Assembly: GCA_028875575.1 (NCBI GenBank) | Contig: JAPPDF010000071.1 | Span: 1-37,489, forward strand | Source of the DNA: Acidobacteriota bacterium | GTDB lineage: Bacteria > Acidobacteriota > Terriglobia > Versatilivoradales > Versatilivoraceae | DNA: 37,489 nucleotides | Reading direction: 5' to 3' | Shown here: positions 1 through 7,013 of the stretch, one piece after another | Numbering within the stretch: position 1 is the first letter of the stretch | How the letters are laid out: the number at the start of each line of letters is the position of its first letter | Notes under the pieces: model-generated | Seen by the model: only the letters and a program-made list of their open reading frames with translations | The model's database searches: none | What the model was told of the DNA's origin: nothing | Position numbers and translations under genes: made by a program

Positions 1-2
1 CC

Positions 3-431
3 AAGGTCGGTAAGGAGGAGATCGTCGGTCTATGGAAAGCTCTGGAACTCTACTTGAAAAGAGATCATCAGGCCGATTGGGAACGTTGGGAGCGGCAGCT
101 TCAGGTGATCGCCCAGGCTTTTCATGAAATTCCCGGAATCACAACGAGACCATTCGTTCCGGTCATCTCCAGCCAGGTTCCTCATTTGGCTGTTGAATGG
201 GATGACCGAATTCTCAAGTTCAGCAAGGAGCATTTCCTGGAGGCGCTCCGGCGGGGCGAACCACGAATTGAGGTCTCTCCCGTCCCCACCGAGGGAAACC
301 GCCTGGAGTTGAGTTCATGGATGCTGGAGCCGGGCGAGGAAGTAGTGGTTGCCCGTCGCTGCAAGGAAGTGATCGAGGATTTGGCCGGCCGGCCGCCCGT
401 GCCCGACGAGGGGTCGGATCATGCCGGGTGA
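3..431 (+). CDS. SelA-like PLP-dependent enzyme, C-terminal part (5' end outside window)
   Basis: The reading frame is open from the left edge and ends at TGA 429-431, so only the C-terminal ~142 residues are present. The first visible residues, KVGKEEIVGLWKALELYL, resemble the segment after the PLP lysine in the SelA-like / D-glucosaminate-6-phosphate ammonia-lyase-like fold-type I family. The remainder (ITTRPFVPVISSQVPHLAVEWD and a closing small domain) fits the small C-terminal domain of that family. The PLP-binding lysine lies outside the window, so activity cannot be judged. In these bacteria such proteins are usually metabolic PLP enzymes (amino-sugar acid or amino acid lyases) rather than selenocysteine synthases; that is family knowledge. 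A TTG at 54 is only an internal codon. The gene converges on the VWA gene ending at 684. Family assignment is fairly secure, substrate unknown. Confidence 0.7.
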   Translation, partial: KVGKEEIVGLWKALELYLKRDHQADWERWERQLQVIAQAFHEIPGITTRPFVPVISSQVPHLAVEWDDRILKFSKEHFLEALRRGEPRIEVSPVPTEGNRLELSSWMLEPGEEVVVARRCKEVIEDLAGRPPVPDEGSDHAG

Positions 432-525
432 AACAGAGGACTCTAACGAACCTCGGAGACTTGGGGGGGGCACCGGCTCAACTGCGGGCTTCGGCTTGGT
501 CGAAGGGACGCCGCGTTTGCCTCGC

Positions 526-550
526 CGACTCCCCCCTTGAGGGGGAGTCG
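526..550. terminator. Strong hairpin between convergent genes
   Basis: CGACTCCCCC (526-535) and GGGGGAGTCG (541-550) form a perfect 10-bp stem with a 5-nt loop in the gap between the convergent SelA-like and VWA genes. No T-tract follows on either strand, so it may be a bidirectional transcription barrier or part of a dispersed palindromic repeat. The flanks (about 486-610) are also rich in GAAGCCGAG/GGCTTCGGC-type repeats. The rest of the 432-683 gap holds no credible gene. Confidence 0.45.
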
Positions 551-683
551 CAGAAGCCGAGCCGCAGGCGAAGGCTGATGCGGAGGGGGCATACGCGACG
601 CCGCAAACCTGCGGCTTCCTGACTTTCGGCGTTTGTTTCAGGTAAGGGTCGGCTGCCGCGGGTGTCGCTCAAATTAAAGGACA

Positions 684-1637
684 CTAACGTCGCGGCGCCT
701 GGTACTTTTTCAGGTACCGAACCTGGTATTGGGGTTGATTCACCGCCACCCGAATCTTTCTGAATTTACCGTCTCTTTTGGGATGAGTGGAAAGGTACTC
801 CAGCACGAATCGATTCTTGAGCTGGTAGGGCAGCATCTCCAGAGGGTCGGCGGCCTCTTCTTCAGTTTCCACGAAATACACCGATCCACCGGAATGGCCG
901 GCATAGACCTTGAGGGCTGAGCCCTTGACGTTCAGAATCTTGACCCTTGTCCTGAAACTGACGGCTCCCTCTATTCCCAGCGCGTAGACGGGATGACGGT
1001 GTCGCGCGATGTGGTCCAGCGTCGCGGGGCCGGCGATGTCCCGCCCTGCCGAGATGAACAGGACGGCGCGATTGGTATTGCTGGCGGCACGCAGCTTGAT
1101 CAGGGCCAAATCCAGAGCTTGGCCCATGTGCGGTCTACCGCCGGTTGACAGGTTTTCGACGGGTTCCTCCAGATAATCTTCCGGAGCCATGTAATCGAGA
1201 AGCTCGTGGGATTCGCCACTGAAAGCGTTGACAAACAGTTCGTCCGGGCTTTCCAGCTTGGTCGCCAAGCGTTTCAGCAGCTTCAATGCCAGGCGAATCC
1301 CCACCCCCTCCATGCTCTTGCTCACGTCGACGAGCACGCCGAGCGAGACCGGGACGTTTCTCTCGAAACGGACCCGGGTCACCCGTTGCGGCTTCTTTTT
1401 CTCGAAGACTTCGAAGTCGGCGGCCTGGAGATTTTCGACCGGATTCCCGTTCCGGTCAGTTACCGCCACGTGGAGAGATACAGGCAGGGGCCTGTGGCCG
1501 GAACGAGCCGGCCCTTTGAAGAGCCCGTCGGGGAGCAGCAGCAGGCTGCACAGTAGAACTCCCTTGATCGGAAGTCGGATCCGACTTCCGTTTCGGGAAC
1601 GATTCCCGATCCGGTTGAGTTCAGGATTTTCCGGCAT
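684..1637 (-). CDS. Secreted VWA-domain protein (acidobacterial VWFA-related type)
   Basis: This 317-residue protein has a basic N-terminus and a hydrophobic segment at about 26-36 (GVLLCSLLLL), so it is probably exported or membrane-anchored. Residues 52-95 form a short beta-rich domain (VAVTDRNGNPVENLQAADF) typical of the acidobacterial VWFA-related family. A von Willebrand A domain follows, with the metal-ion-dependent adhesion site D104-x-S106-x-S108 in VDVSKS. The C-terminus (FVLEYLSTHPKRDGKFRKIRV) matches the conserved tail of the same family. Such proteins are presumed to act by metal-dependent protein binding; partners are unknown. The ATG at 1637 is preceded by AAGG and lies 13 nt after the HU stop codon, so the two genes probably form an HU-VWA transcript. 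The TAG stop (684-686) sits inside a TAGTGTCC motif shared with three other genes here. Confidence 0.85.
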   Translation of the reverse strand: MPENPELNRIGNRSRNGSRIRLPIKGVLLCSLLLLPDGLFKGPARSGHRPLPVSLHVAVTDRNGNPVENLQAADFEVFEKKKPQRVTRVRFERNVPVSLGVLVDVSKSMEGVGIRLALKLLKRLATKLESPDELFVNAFSGESHELLDYMAPEDYLEEPVENLSTGGRPHMGQALDLALIKLRAASNTNRAVLFISAGRDIAGPATLDHIARHRHPVYALGIEGAVSFRTRVKILNVKGSALKVYAGHSGGSVYFVETEEEAADPLEMLPYQLKNRFVLEYLSTHPKRDGKFRKIRVAVNQPQYQVRYLKKYQAPRR

Positions 1638-1650
1638 TCAAGCCTTGTCG

Positions 1651-1938
1651 CTAGCGTTTTTTCTTGCGGTTGACCGCAGCTTTCAGGTCAGCCCCGGGGG
1701 AGAACCTGGCGACCTTCTTGGCTTCGATCTTGATGGAGCTGCCTGTCTGGGGATTTCGACCGGTTCTGGCTTTCCGAGTGCCTGTTGAAAAAGTCCCAAA
1801 GCCGACCAAGGTCACCCGTTCACCTCTTCTGAGCGCGCTCTGGATTCCCGCCAAGGCTGAATTGATGGCGGCGTCGGCCTGCGTCTTGTTGATTTTGGCA
1901 TCCTTGGCGATTTTCTCAATAAGATCGGCTTTATTCAC
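1651..1938 (-). CDS. hup: HU family DNA-binding protein (GTG start)
   Basis: The 95-residue product beginning MNKADLIEKIAKDAKINKTQ is a full-length HU/IHF-family histone-like protein. It has the N-terminal helical dimerisation part, the VTLVGFGTFS strand region, and the DNA-binding arm region RKARTGRNPQTGSSIKI with the signature proline after GRNPQTG. A lysine/arginine-rich end (NRKKKR) adds positive charge. HU dimers bend and compact DNA and assist replication, recombination and transcription. I chose the GTG at 1938 because GGAGGG lies 6 nt upstream (1945-1950) and the protein then starts exactly where the family starts. Upstream ATG-initiated translation would add 21 residues encoded partly by a repeat element, and has no family support. 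The VWA gene follows 13 nt downstream. The repeat beginning at 1984 lies 46 nt upstream, so it must contain or border the promoter. Confidence 0.93.
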   Translation of the reverse strand: MNKADLIEKIAKDAKINKTQADAAINSALAGIQSALRRGERVTLVGFGTFSTGTRKARTGRNPQTGSSIKIEAKKVARFSPGADLKAAVNRKKKR

Positions 1939-1983
1939 GTCGTTCCCTCCTTGTTGGCCCGATTTGGTGCGGAAAGCTGGCCT

Positions 1984-2250
1984 GGCCCCCGCATCTCTCA
2001 CCGAGTCGCTGGGTATTTACGTTAATAATGAGGTTGTCTTCGGCGTTCCGTGCCGCCTGGCTTCGAGCTTGTGCCGCCCGAAAGGAGCCCGACGGGCTCG
2101 ATATGTTTCTTTCCCTTGGCGGTGCACATCCTCCCTAAAACGTAGCCGGCGTTACGTTTGTCGATCGAGACCGCGCGCTGAAGGGAAACATTCTGCGCCA
2201 TTCTCTGCACTTGCCTCTCGAGTGCAGTCCCCGGTGCGAAATGCGGGCTG
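1984..2250. repeat. MITE-like palindromic element, family AB, copy A
   Basis: The ends are imperfect inverted repeats: CCCGCATCTCTCACCG near 1988-2003, and the reverse complement of 2232-2247 reads CCCGCATTTCGCACCG (14 of 16 match). Inside, TTTCCCTT (2110-2117) faces AAGGGAAA (2181-2188). Between them is a hairpin with arms AAACGTA/TACGTTT around 2138-2159. The right half (GCGCTGAAGGGAAA then TTCTGCGCCAT) matches copy B at 27177-27203. The element lies directly upstream of HU. The remaining 2251-2401 stretch contains only a small CCTTG/CAAGG palindrome near 2281-2291 and no gene I can support. Confidence 0.65.
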
Positions 2251-2401
2251 AATTGCGAGCTTTATATATTTCTGAGTCAAGCCTTGTCAAGGTCTATTCC
2301 GGGCGCTGGTTAGCCAAGGGTGATGGCTCTCAATAACCGGATGATCGCGGCTTATTCAGGCCCACCGGGGGCATCGACATCAACGGTTCTGAGACAGCAC
2401 A

Positions 2402-2692
2402 CTAGTCGCTGGAGCGGGCGTCCCGGGTCTCGGCCAGCACGCCGTCCACCACGTGGTAACCGCTGGAGTGGAAGATATCGGCGGTGCACACTACCGACAC
2501 CTTTCGAGTTTCGCCTCTCAGGTATGGCTGCTCCTCGCCGAATTCGGGGTTTCCGGGCTCGACCGGCCAGACGATACGTCCATTGAAGTGCACCACGACC
2601 TCCAGACGTGCGCCGCAGGCTTTGCAGACGAACGTACCTGGACTCCCCGGGCGCAGATTTCGCTGGAAGCCGCTGGAATTGGACCCCGACAT
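2402..2692 (-). CDS. Small hypothetical protein with a CxxC motif
   Basis: I do not recognise this 96-residue protein. It contains C23-x-x-C26 in FVCKACGARL, then a beta-rich stretch (EVVVHFNGRIVWPV), and later a single Cys in VVCTADIFHSSGYHV with nearby His residues. This could be half of a zinc ribbon, completed by the later Cys/His or by dimerisation; that is inference. I chose the ATG at 2692 because GGAG lies 9 nt upstream. A TTG at 2722 would add ten residues but lacks a good ribosome-binding site. The gene is alone, divergent from the MoaD-MoaE fusion, with about 185 nt between starts. Its TAG stop is followed by TGTGCTGTCTC, one of the four TAGTGT-type gene ends in the window. No hydrophobic segment is seen, so it is probably cytosolic. 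Confidence 0.6.
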   Translation of the reverse strand: MSGSNSSGFQRNLRPGSPGTFVCKACGARLEVVVHFNGRIVWPVEPGNPEFGEEQPYLRGETRKVSVVCTADIFHSSGYHVVDGVLAETRDARSSD

Positions 2693-2877
2693 GACTGGTA
2701 GCTCCAAATCAGACAGTTCCAAGCCGCGAGGACACCGGCGAACGGATCCTGCCTGGGACAGACACCCATTGTATCAGTCAAGGTATGCCTGAAATCGACA
2801 TCCCTGTCCGGATTGCCCGTGAACACTGCGGTCTCAAGTGGATTTTGGCTTGACGGCAGACCGGATCTTACTTTCCA

Positions 2878-3615
2878 ATGGTTGCCATGAAAGTGCGAAT
2901 CCTCCTGTTTGCGCGGCTGAGGGACCTGCTCGGTACGGATTGCGTCGAATTGGACAGCCCGGATATCGAGTCGGTCGGCGATGCCTATCGAATCCTGCGT
3001 GCCCGACACCCCGAACTGGAAGCCTTCAGTCGCAGCCTGCTGGTGGCCGTGAATCAGGAGTTTGCGGACTGGAACACACCTGTTGTGGAGGGGGATGAGT
3101 TGGCCCTGTTTCCACCCGTCAGTGGTGGCCAGACACCACCGAATGCCGACTATCCCGTCGACGCGGACGGAGATATTTACCGGATCGTCCGGGAAAGGAT
3201 TCAAACCCGGGGACTGGTATCTCAGCTCACCCGCGACCAGGATGGGGCCGCCGTCACCTTCTTCGGGATTGTCCGCAACAACACCCGCGGGCGCAAGACC
3301 ACTCATTTGTATTACGAGGCCTATGAGCCCATGGCGCTTCGCAAGATGCGCGAGATCGGCGAGTTCCTCAGGCAACGCTGGCAGATCGGACAGGTGGGCA
3401 TGGTCCATCGGTTGGGACGCTTGGAGATCGGCGAAGTGAGTGTCGCCATTGTCGTTACTTCACCGCATCGTGGGGTCGCCTTCGAGTCCTGCCGGTATGC
3501 CATCGACCGGCTGAAGCAGACGGTCCCCATCTGGAAGAAGGAGTTCTTCGAAGACGGCGAAGTCTGGGTGGAAGGCGAATGTCGTCCGGCCGAGGCTGAT
3601 CCGGCGCCTTCCTAG
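2878..3615 (+). CDS. moaX: Fused molybdopterin synthase, MoaD-MoaE
   Basis: This 245-residue protein joins both subunits of molybdopterin synthase, which adds two sulfurs to cyclic pyranopterin monophosphate to make molybdopterin. Residues ~4-84 are a MoaD-like ubiquitin-fold domain (KVRILLFARLRDLLG ... LALFPPVSGG) ending in the double glycine G83-G84 that normally forms the C-terminal thiocarboxylate. Residues ~97-240 are MoaE, with GAAVTFFGIVRNNTRGR, VHRLGRLEIGEVSV and the lysine-rich active-site stretch TVPIWKKEFFEDG. In Mycobacterium tuberculosis a similar fusion, MoaX, is cleaved after the double glycine; the same is expected here because the glycines are followed by a 12-14-residue linker. 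An alternative ATG at 2887 (M4) gives almost the same protein, and neither start has a strong Shine-Dalgarno. No other moa or mo genes are in the window. Confidence 0.92.
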   Translation: MVAMKVRILLFARLRDLLGTDCVELDSPDIESVGDAYRILRARHPELEAFSRSLLVAVNQEFADWNTPVVEGDELALFPPVSGGQTPPNADYPVDADGDIYRIVRERIQTRGLVSQLTRDQDGAAVTFFGIVRNNTRGRKTTHLYYEAYEPMALRKMREIGEFLRQRWQIGQVGMVHRLGRLEIGEVSVAIVVTSPHRGVAFESCRYAIDRLKQTVPIWKKEFFEDGEVWVEGECRPAEADPAPS

Positions 3616-3699
3616 CTTATTTCGGAGACAGGACGCCAGTTACAACCCGGCCACCTGGCGATTCATCTGAGGTTTGAGGAAACGCCAGGTCGTCGAACC

Positions 3700-4668
3700 A
3701 TGCCCGCCACGATTCCCTCTTGTAGTTCGAGACTCACACCCATTCTGTATTGGACTGCACTCTGCCTGTTGATTCCGGGTGCGGTACCTGTGCCTTCCCA
3801 GGAATCCTCGAATGACGATTATAAACTCGTTGTAGACGTTGACCTGGTCACGGTGCTGGCCTCGGTGACAACGGCTGAGGGCGCTTTGGCCGCGGGGCTG
3901 AGCCGAAATGACTTTCACCTCTTCGAAAACGGAAATCCTCAGGAGATCGCTCTCTTCGCCAGGGAGTCCGACCGGGCCCTGAGGCTTCAACTGCTGTTCG
4001 ACAGCTCTCTGAGCATCACGACCGCGCTGGGGTCTCAACAGGAAGCGGCCATTGACTTTTTGCGGGTGGTGGTGAAACCCAGGGATCGGGTATCGGTCCT
4101 GCAGGTGTCTGAAAACGTGGTTGAGTTGGTGCGGGACACCTCCCGTCCCAAGGCCATGGCCAAGGCACTGCGCTCCATCCGTCCGCGAGGTGGAACTTCA
4201 CTGTACGACGCTGTTTATCTGGCCTCGCAAGCGCTTTCGTTGTCTCGAGGGCGCAGGGTAATCTTGATTATCTCGGACGGTACGGATACGACCAGCAAGG
4301 TTTCAATGGAACAGTGCCTCCGACAGGTGCTTGCGTCCGAAGCCGTTGTCTATGTTTTGCTGGTACAGCCCATCAAGAGCGAAGCCGGACGGAATCTGGC
4401 AGGTGAGCGCAGTATGATCTACCTCACTCGGAAAACTGGAGGAAGGACCTACTTGGTCGCATCTCCCGATGCCTTGCGGGAGTCCTTTACGCGGATCGGA
4501 GAGGAGCTGCGGACGCAATACCTCCTGGGCTACTACCCCAGGCACGACCGGGAACCGGAAGAGTTCCGCAGGATCAGAATCAAGGTGGACCTGGCCGGAG
4601 CCCAAGTGAGAGCGCGAAGCGGCTACTATGCAACAGCCGAGCCGTCCCCTCCCGCCTCCGCCCGATAG
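3700..4668 (+). CDS. Secreted VWA-domain protein (acidobacterial VWFA-related type)
   Basis: This 322-residue paralogue of the 684-1637 product has a hydrophobic N-terminal segment (about residues 14-28, ILYWTALCLLIPGAV) that looks like a signal peptide. The family's leading domain follows (VDVDLVTVLASVTTAEG ... LSRNDFHLFENGNPQEI), then the VWA domain with the MIDAS motif D101-S-S103-L-S105 and the later strand VILIISDGTDTTSK. The C-terminus (LRTQYLLGYYPRHDREPEEF then RIKVDLAGAQVRARSGYY) is the characteristic tail of acidobacterial VWFA-related proteins. The likely role is metal-dependent binding outside the cytoplasm; partners are unknown. It starts 84 nt after the MoaD-MoaE stop and could be cotranscribed, although a link to molybdopterin is not evident. 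The next gene has its own promoter. Confidence 0.87.
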   Translation: MPATIPSCSSRLTPILYWTALCLLIPGAVPVPSQESSNDDYKLVVDVDLVTVLASVTTAEGALAAGLSRNDFHLFENGNPQEIALFARESDRALRLQLLFDSSLSITTALGSQQEAAIDFLRVVVKPRDRVSVLQVSENVVELVRDTSRPKAMAKALRSIRPRGGTSLYDAVYLASQALSLSRGRRVILIISDGTDTTSKVSMEQCLRQVLASEAVVYVLLVQPIKSEAGRNLAGERSMIYLTRKTGGRTYLVASPDALRESFTRIGEELRTQYLLGYYPRHDREPEEFRRIRIKVDLAGAQVRARSGYYATAEPSPPASAR

Positions 4669-4693
4669 TCACCGTCTCCAGACAAATAACGTT

Positions 4694-4722
4694 TTGTCAA
4701 CGCCCGGTATTGCGGTTATAGT
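4694..4722 (+). promoter_or_regulatory. Probable sigma70-type promoter of the type III PKS gene
   Basis: TTGTCA (4694-4699) and TATAGT (4717-4722) are separated by exactly 17 nt, each matching the consensus in 5 of 6 positions. They lie after the stop of the VWA gene and about 105 nt upstream of the TTG start at 4831. This indicates that the polyketide synthase is transcribed on its own. Prediction by eye only. Confidence 0.5.
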
Positions 4723-4830
4723 ACTCGGGCGATTCGACAAGAGAACCCTGGAGTTTGCCTCCGACAGCAGCACCTTCGAGCCCCAATTCGGTGATCCGGG
4801 TATTCCCGTGAACGAATAGAGGACCGCACG

Positions 4831-5916
4831 TTGCCAAGTCATGTCCAGACGGGCAAAGTTGCCGTAACCCATCCTCCCCACAAGGTCAGTGTGGATGTCA
4901 GTCGAGCCTACCTGCGGCGATGGCTGGAGGAGCGCGGCAAGAGCGACCAAACGATCGCCAAGCTGGAGTCCGTACTGGACAAGACCCAGATCGAGTCCCG
5001 TTACATCCTGCTTCCGCCCGACGAGGTCCTCCAGACCAGAGATTTTCATACCACCAACACCCAATATGTCGAGGCCTCCATCAAGCTGGGAACCGAGGCC
5101 GTTCAGCAGACCCTGGAGCTGAACCGGATCCATCCTTCCGATGTCGACATGTTCATCAGCGTGTCCTGCACCGGTTTTGTGATTCCCGGCGTCGACGCCC
5201 ACATTATGAATACGTTGGGAATCGATGCCTCTCGCATGATTCTTACCGAGCATGGCTGTGCCGGCGGTGCGGTCGGACTGATGCGGGCCTGGGAATATTG
5301 TCGTGCCTATCCGGAACGAACGGTGGTCCTGCTGGCCCACGAGTTTTGCTCCCAGACCTTTCTGCTCAATGACTTGAGCATGACCAATATCGTGTGCTCG
5401 ACTCTGTTTGGCGATGGCGTGGCCGCCACCGTCATTTCCGGCAAGCTCAACAGCCCCGAACCACTCCCGGCCATGCAGCGCTGCACCACCCGGTTCTTCC
5501 CCGGCACCCTGGATTACATGGGCTTTGAACTCCGCAACGAGGGATTGCGGATCATTCTGTCCCCGGAAATTCCTCCCTTCATCAAGAAGCGGATCAAGCC
5601 GACCCTGGAGGGTTTCCTGCAGGAGTGCCAGCTCTCCGCCGAATCTCTGAGCCACTTCGTCATGCATCCCGGCAGCGTGCGAATCGTGGAGATCATCGCC
5701 AATCAATTGGGCTTGAGCCGCGAGGACATCGAGCCCACGCTCAAGGTGCTGTTCAACAAGGGAAACATGAGCAGCGTCACCGTTCTGGCCGTAATGCAGG
5801 AGATCCAGAACCGTTCGGCTCCTCAAGTGGGGGACCTGGGTCTTATGGTTGCCTTCGGTCCGGGGTTTGTGGCCGAGATGGCCCTGTTTGAATGGCTCAA
5901 CGGCCGGCCCGACTGA
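4831..5916 (+). CDS. Type III polyketide synthase (chalcone/stilbene synthase family)
   Basis: The 361-residue product has the full thiolase-fold type III PKS layout. These homodimeric enzymes use acyl-CoA starters and malonyl-CoA without an acyl carrier protein to make alkylpyrones, alkylresorcinols or phloroglucinols. The triad is visible: nucleophile C143 in TEHGCAGGAVGL, H279 in FVMHPGS and N312 in NKGNMSSVT; the C-terminal GFGPG-type loop appears as AFGPGFVAE (341-349). The length is near the bacterial norm of 350-400. The TTG start at 4831 is supported by GAGGA 7 nt upstream and by the family's usual N-terminal length. The gene has its own promoter-like sequence and terminator-like hairpin. 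No O-methyltransferase, isoprenylcysteine-type methyltransferase or monooxygenase lies next to it, so the product cannot be predicted beyond 'polyketide'. It could be mis-assigned only at the level of product, not family. Confidence 0.93.
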   Translation: MPSHVQTGKVAVTHPPHKVSVDVSRAYLRRWLEERGKSDQTIAKLESVLDKTQIESRYILLPPDEVLQTRDFHTTNTQYVEASIKLGTEAVQQTLELNRIHPSDVDMFISVSCTGFVIPGVDAHIMNTLGIDASRMILTEHGCAGGAVGLMRAWEYCRAYPERTVVLLAHEFCSQTFLLNDLSMTNIVCSTLFGDGVAATVISGKLNSPEPLPAMQRCTTRFFPGTLDYMGFELRNEGLRIILSPEIPPFIKKRIKPTLEGFLQECQLSAESLSHFVMHPGSVRIVEIIANQLGLSREDIEPTLKVLFNKGNMSSVTVLAVMQEIQNRSAPQVGDLGLMVAFGPGFVAEMALFEWLNGRPD

Positions 5917-6000
5917 TTTTCCTCTCCCGGATTCGATCCCCGCTCTATCCTCAAAAACAGCAGCCACTGCGGCAAGCTTGCGGGTCCCAACCCGCTGTTA

Positions 6001-6027
6001 CTGGTGTCCAAAACACCAGAGCTTTTT
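6001..6027 (+). terminator. Rho-independent-type terminator after the PKS gene
   Basis: CTGGTGT (6001-6007) pairs with ACACCAG (6013-6019) around a 5-nt loop, followed within three bases by a run of five T (6023-6027). It lies 85 nt after the PKS stop codon, and the repeat element R1 begins within its T-run. Confidence 0.55.
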
Positions 6028-6228
6028 GCAAAATTCGCAACGGGGCAGGAAATTTTGCGGGCAAACGTGATGCTCTGCCTTTTTCAATATCGGGTCCGCC
6101 CTGGTGAGCAATGCTGTCTAACCACAAAAGGCACAAAACGAATTTCTTGATTTCGTTCTGCTCTTTTTGTGTTTTTGTGCCTTTTGTGGTCATTCCCGAA
6201 AAGGGTCCCCCTGCCGGATTTTGTAAAC
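6025..6228 (+). repeat. Dispersed inverted-repeat element, family R, copy R1
   Basis: One of three related elements in the window. The outer ends are imperfect inverted repeats (TTTGCAAAATTCGCAACGGG at the left; the right end read backwards begins GTTTACAAAATCCGGCAGGG). Inside is a perfect 18-bp inverted repeat, ACCACAAAAGGCACAAAA (6121-6138) facing 6173-6190, with a 34-nt loop. It is longer than R2 and R3 because of extra sequence in that loop. The rest of the 5917-6344 gap holds the PKS terminator and the DinB leader, with no gene seen. Confidence 0.7.
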
Positions 6229-6344
6229 GCCACACCACTCAATTTTTTTCTGAAACCGGACGATGTCGAGCGGTCGTTTAGTGATTCGAGCCTCGGAGTG
6301 ACGAATCCATTCAGCGGTGTTTTCTGATTCGCGGAGGGATGCCC

Positions 6345-6821
6345 ATGCAAGATTCGGTGTTGCGTGACCAACTGGTCCAACTCCTGGAGGGAGGGCAGGC
6401 TCACGTAACCGTCGAAAAAACGCTGTCGGGTATCGAGGGCCGGCTGCGAAACGTGAGACCTCACCCGAGCCTGCACTCGGTTTGGGAAGAACTGGTGCAC
6501 ATGAAAATCGCCCAGGAGGACATTCTTCGCTACACCCTGGATGGATCCTGGCAGTCTCCGGAATGGCCCTCCGGATATTGGCCGAATCCCGGGAGCAATC
6601 CGACCGAAGCCCTGTGGGCCCAAACGATTTCCGCTTTCAATGCGGATTTGAAGGAGTCGACGGCCCTGGTAAGAGACACGACTCTGGACCTGACCGCCAG
6701 GATCCCTCACGGCCAGGGGCGCACCTACCTGCGTCAGATCCTGCTGATTGCAGACCACAACGCCTACCACCTCGGGCAAATTGTCCAGGTGAGAAAATGG
6801 CTGTCCAACTGGCCGGACTGA
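6345..6821 (+). CDS. DinB-like four-helix metal-binding protein
   Basis: The 158-residue protein looks like a DinB / YfiT-type helical-bundle protein. These proteins place three histidines around a divalent metal; some are bacillithiol- or mycothiol-dependent transferases, and most have unknown function. The candidate ligands are H52 (EELVHMKIAQED), H138 and H142 (LIADHNAYHLGQIV), spaced as in the family. The start at 6345 is chosen because GGAGGG lies 6 nt upstream. The ATG two codons earlier (6339) overlaps the ribosome-binding site and is unlikely to be used. The gene is alone, preceded by a repeat element, and followed after about 190 nt by the CnaB-like gene. Substrate unknown, and no signal peptide is seen. 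Confidence 0.8.
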   Translation: MQDSVLRDQLVQLLEGGQAHVTVEKTLSGIEGRLRNVRPHPSLHSVWEELVHMKIAQEDILRYTLDGSWQSPEWPSGYWPNPGSNPTEALWAQTISAFNADLKESTALVRDTTLDLTARIPHGQGRTYLRQILLIADHNAYHLGQIVQVRKWLSNWPD

Positions 6822-7013
6822 AGGGTGGTCGCTGTCGCCCCTCTGCACCGAGCCGTGGGGTTGTGCCGGCGGCGCGTTTGGCGAACCCGGTTTCGGAAGC
6901 AGCCCGGTACTGCCGGACCCGAGGCAAGCCGTTGCGGCAATGGAATCCCCGCGCTATCTGCCGCATAATGTCTCTATCCGAAGATCTCGAGTGGTCGATC
7001 GAGTGAGCAAGTC

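Noticed and set aside
2038-2251. Small open frames over family AB copy A
   Set aside because: They follow the palindromic element and have no ribosome-binding site or family resemblance.
2518-3408. Long minus-strand open frame of nearly 300 codons
   Set aside because: It lies opposite the clearly recognisable MoaD-MoaE fusion and has no family-like composition or ribosome-binding site.
4669-5967. Minus-strand open frame of more than 400 codons across the PKS gene
   Set aside because: It mirrors the PKS on the other strand; GC-rich coding DNA often leaves long antisense frames, and the sequence resembles no protein.
6099-6114. CCTGGTGAGCAATGC in R1, similar to the family AB end
   Set aside because: The aligned positions in R2 and R3 differ, so this likeness is probably chance divergence of R1.
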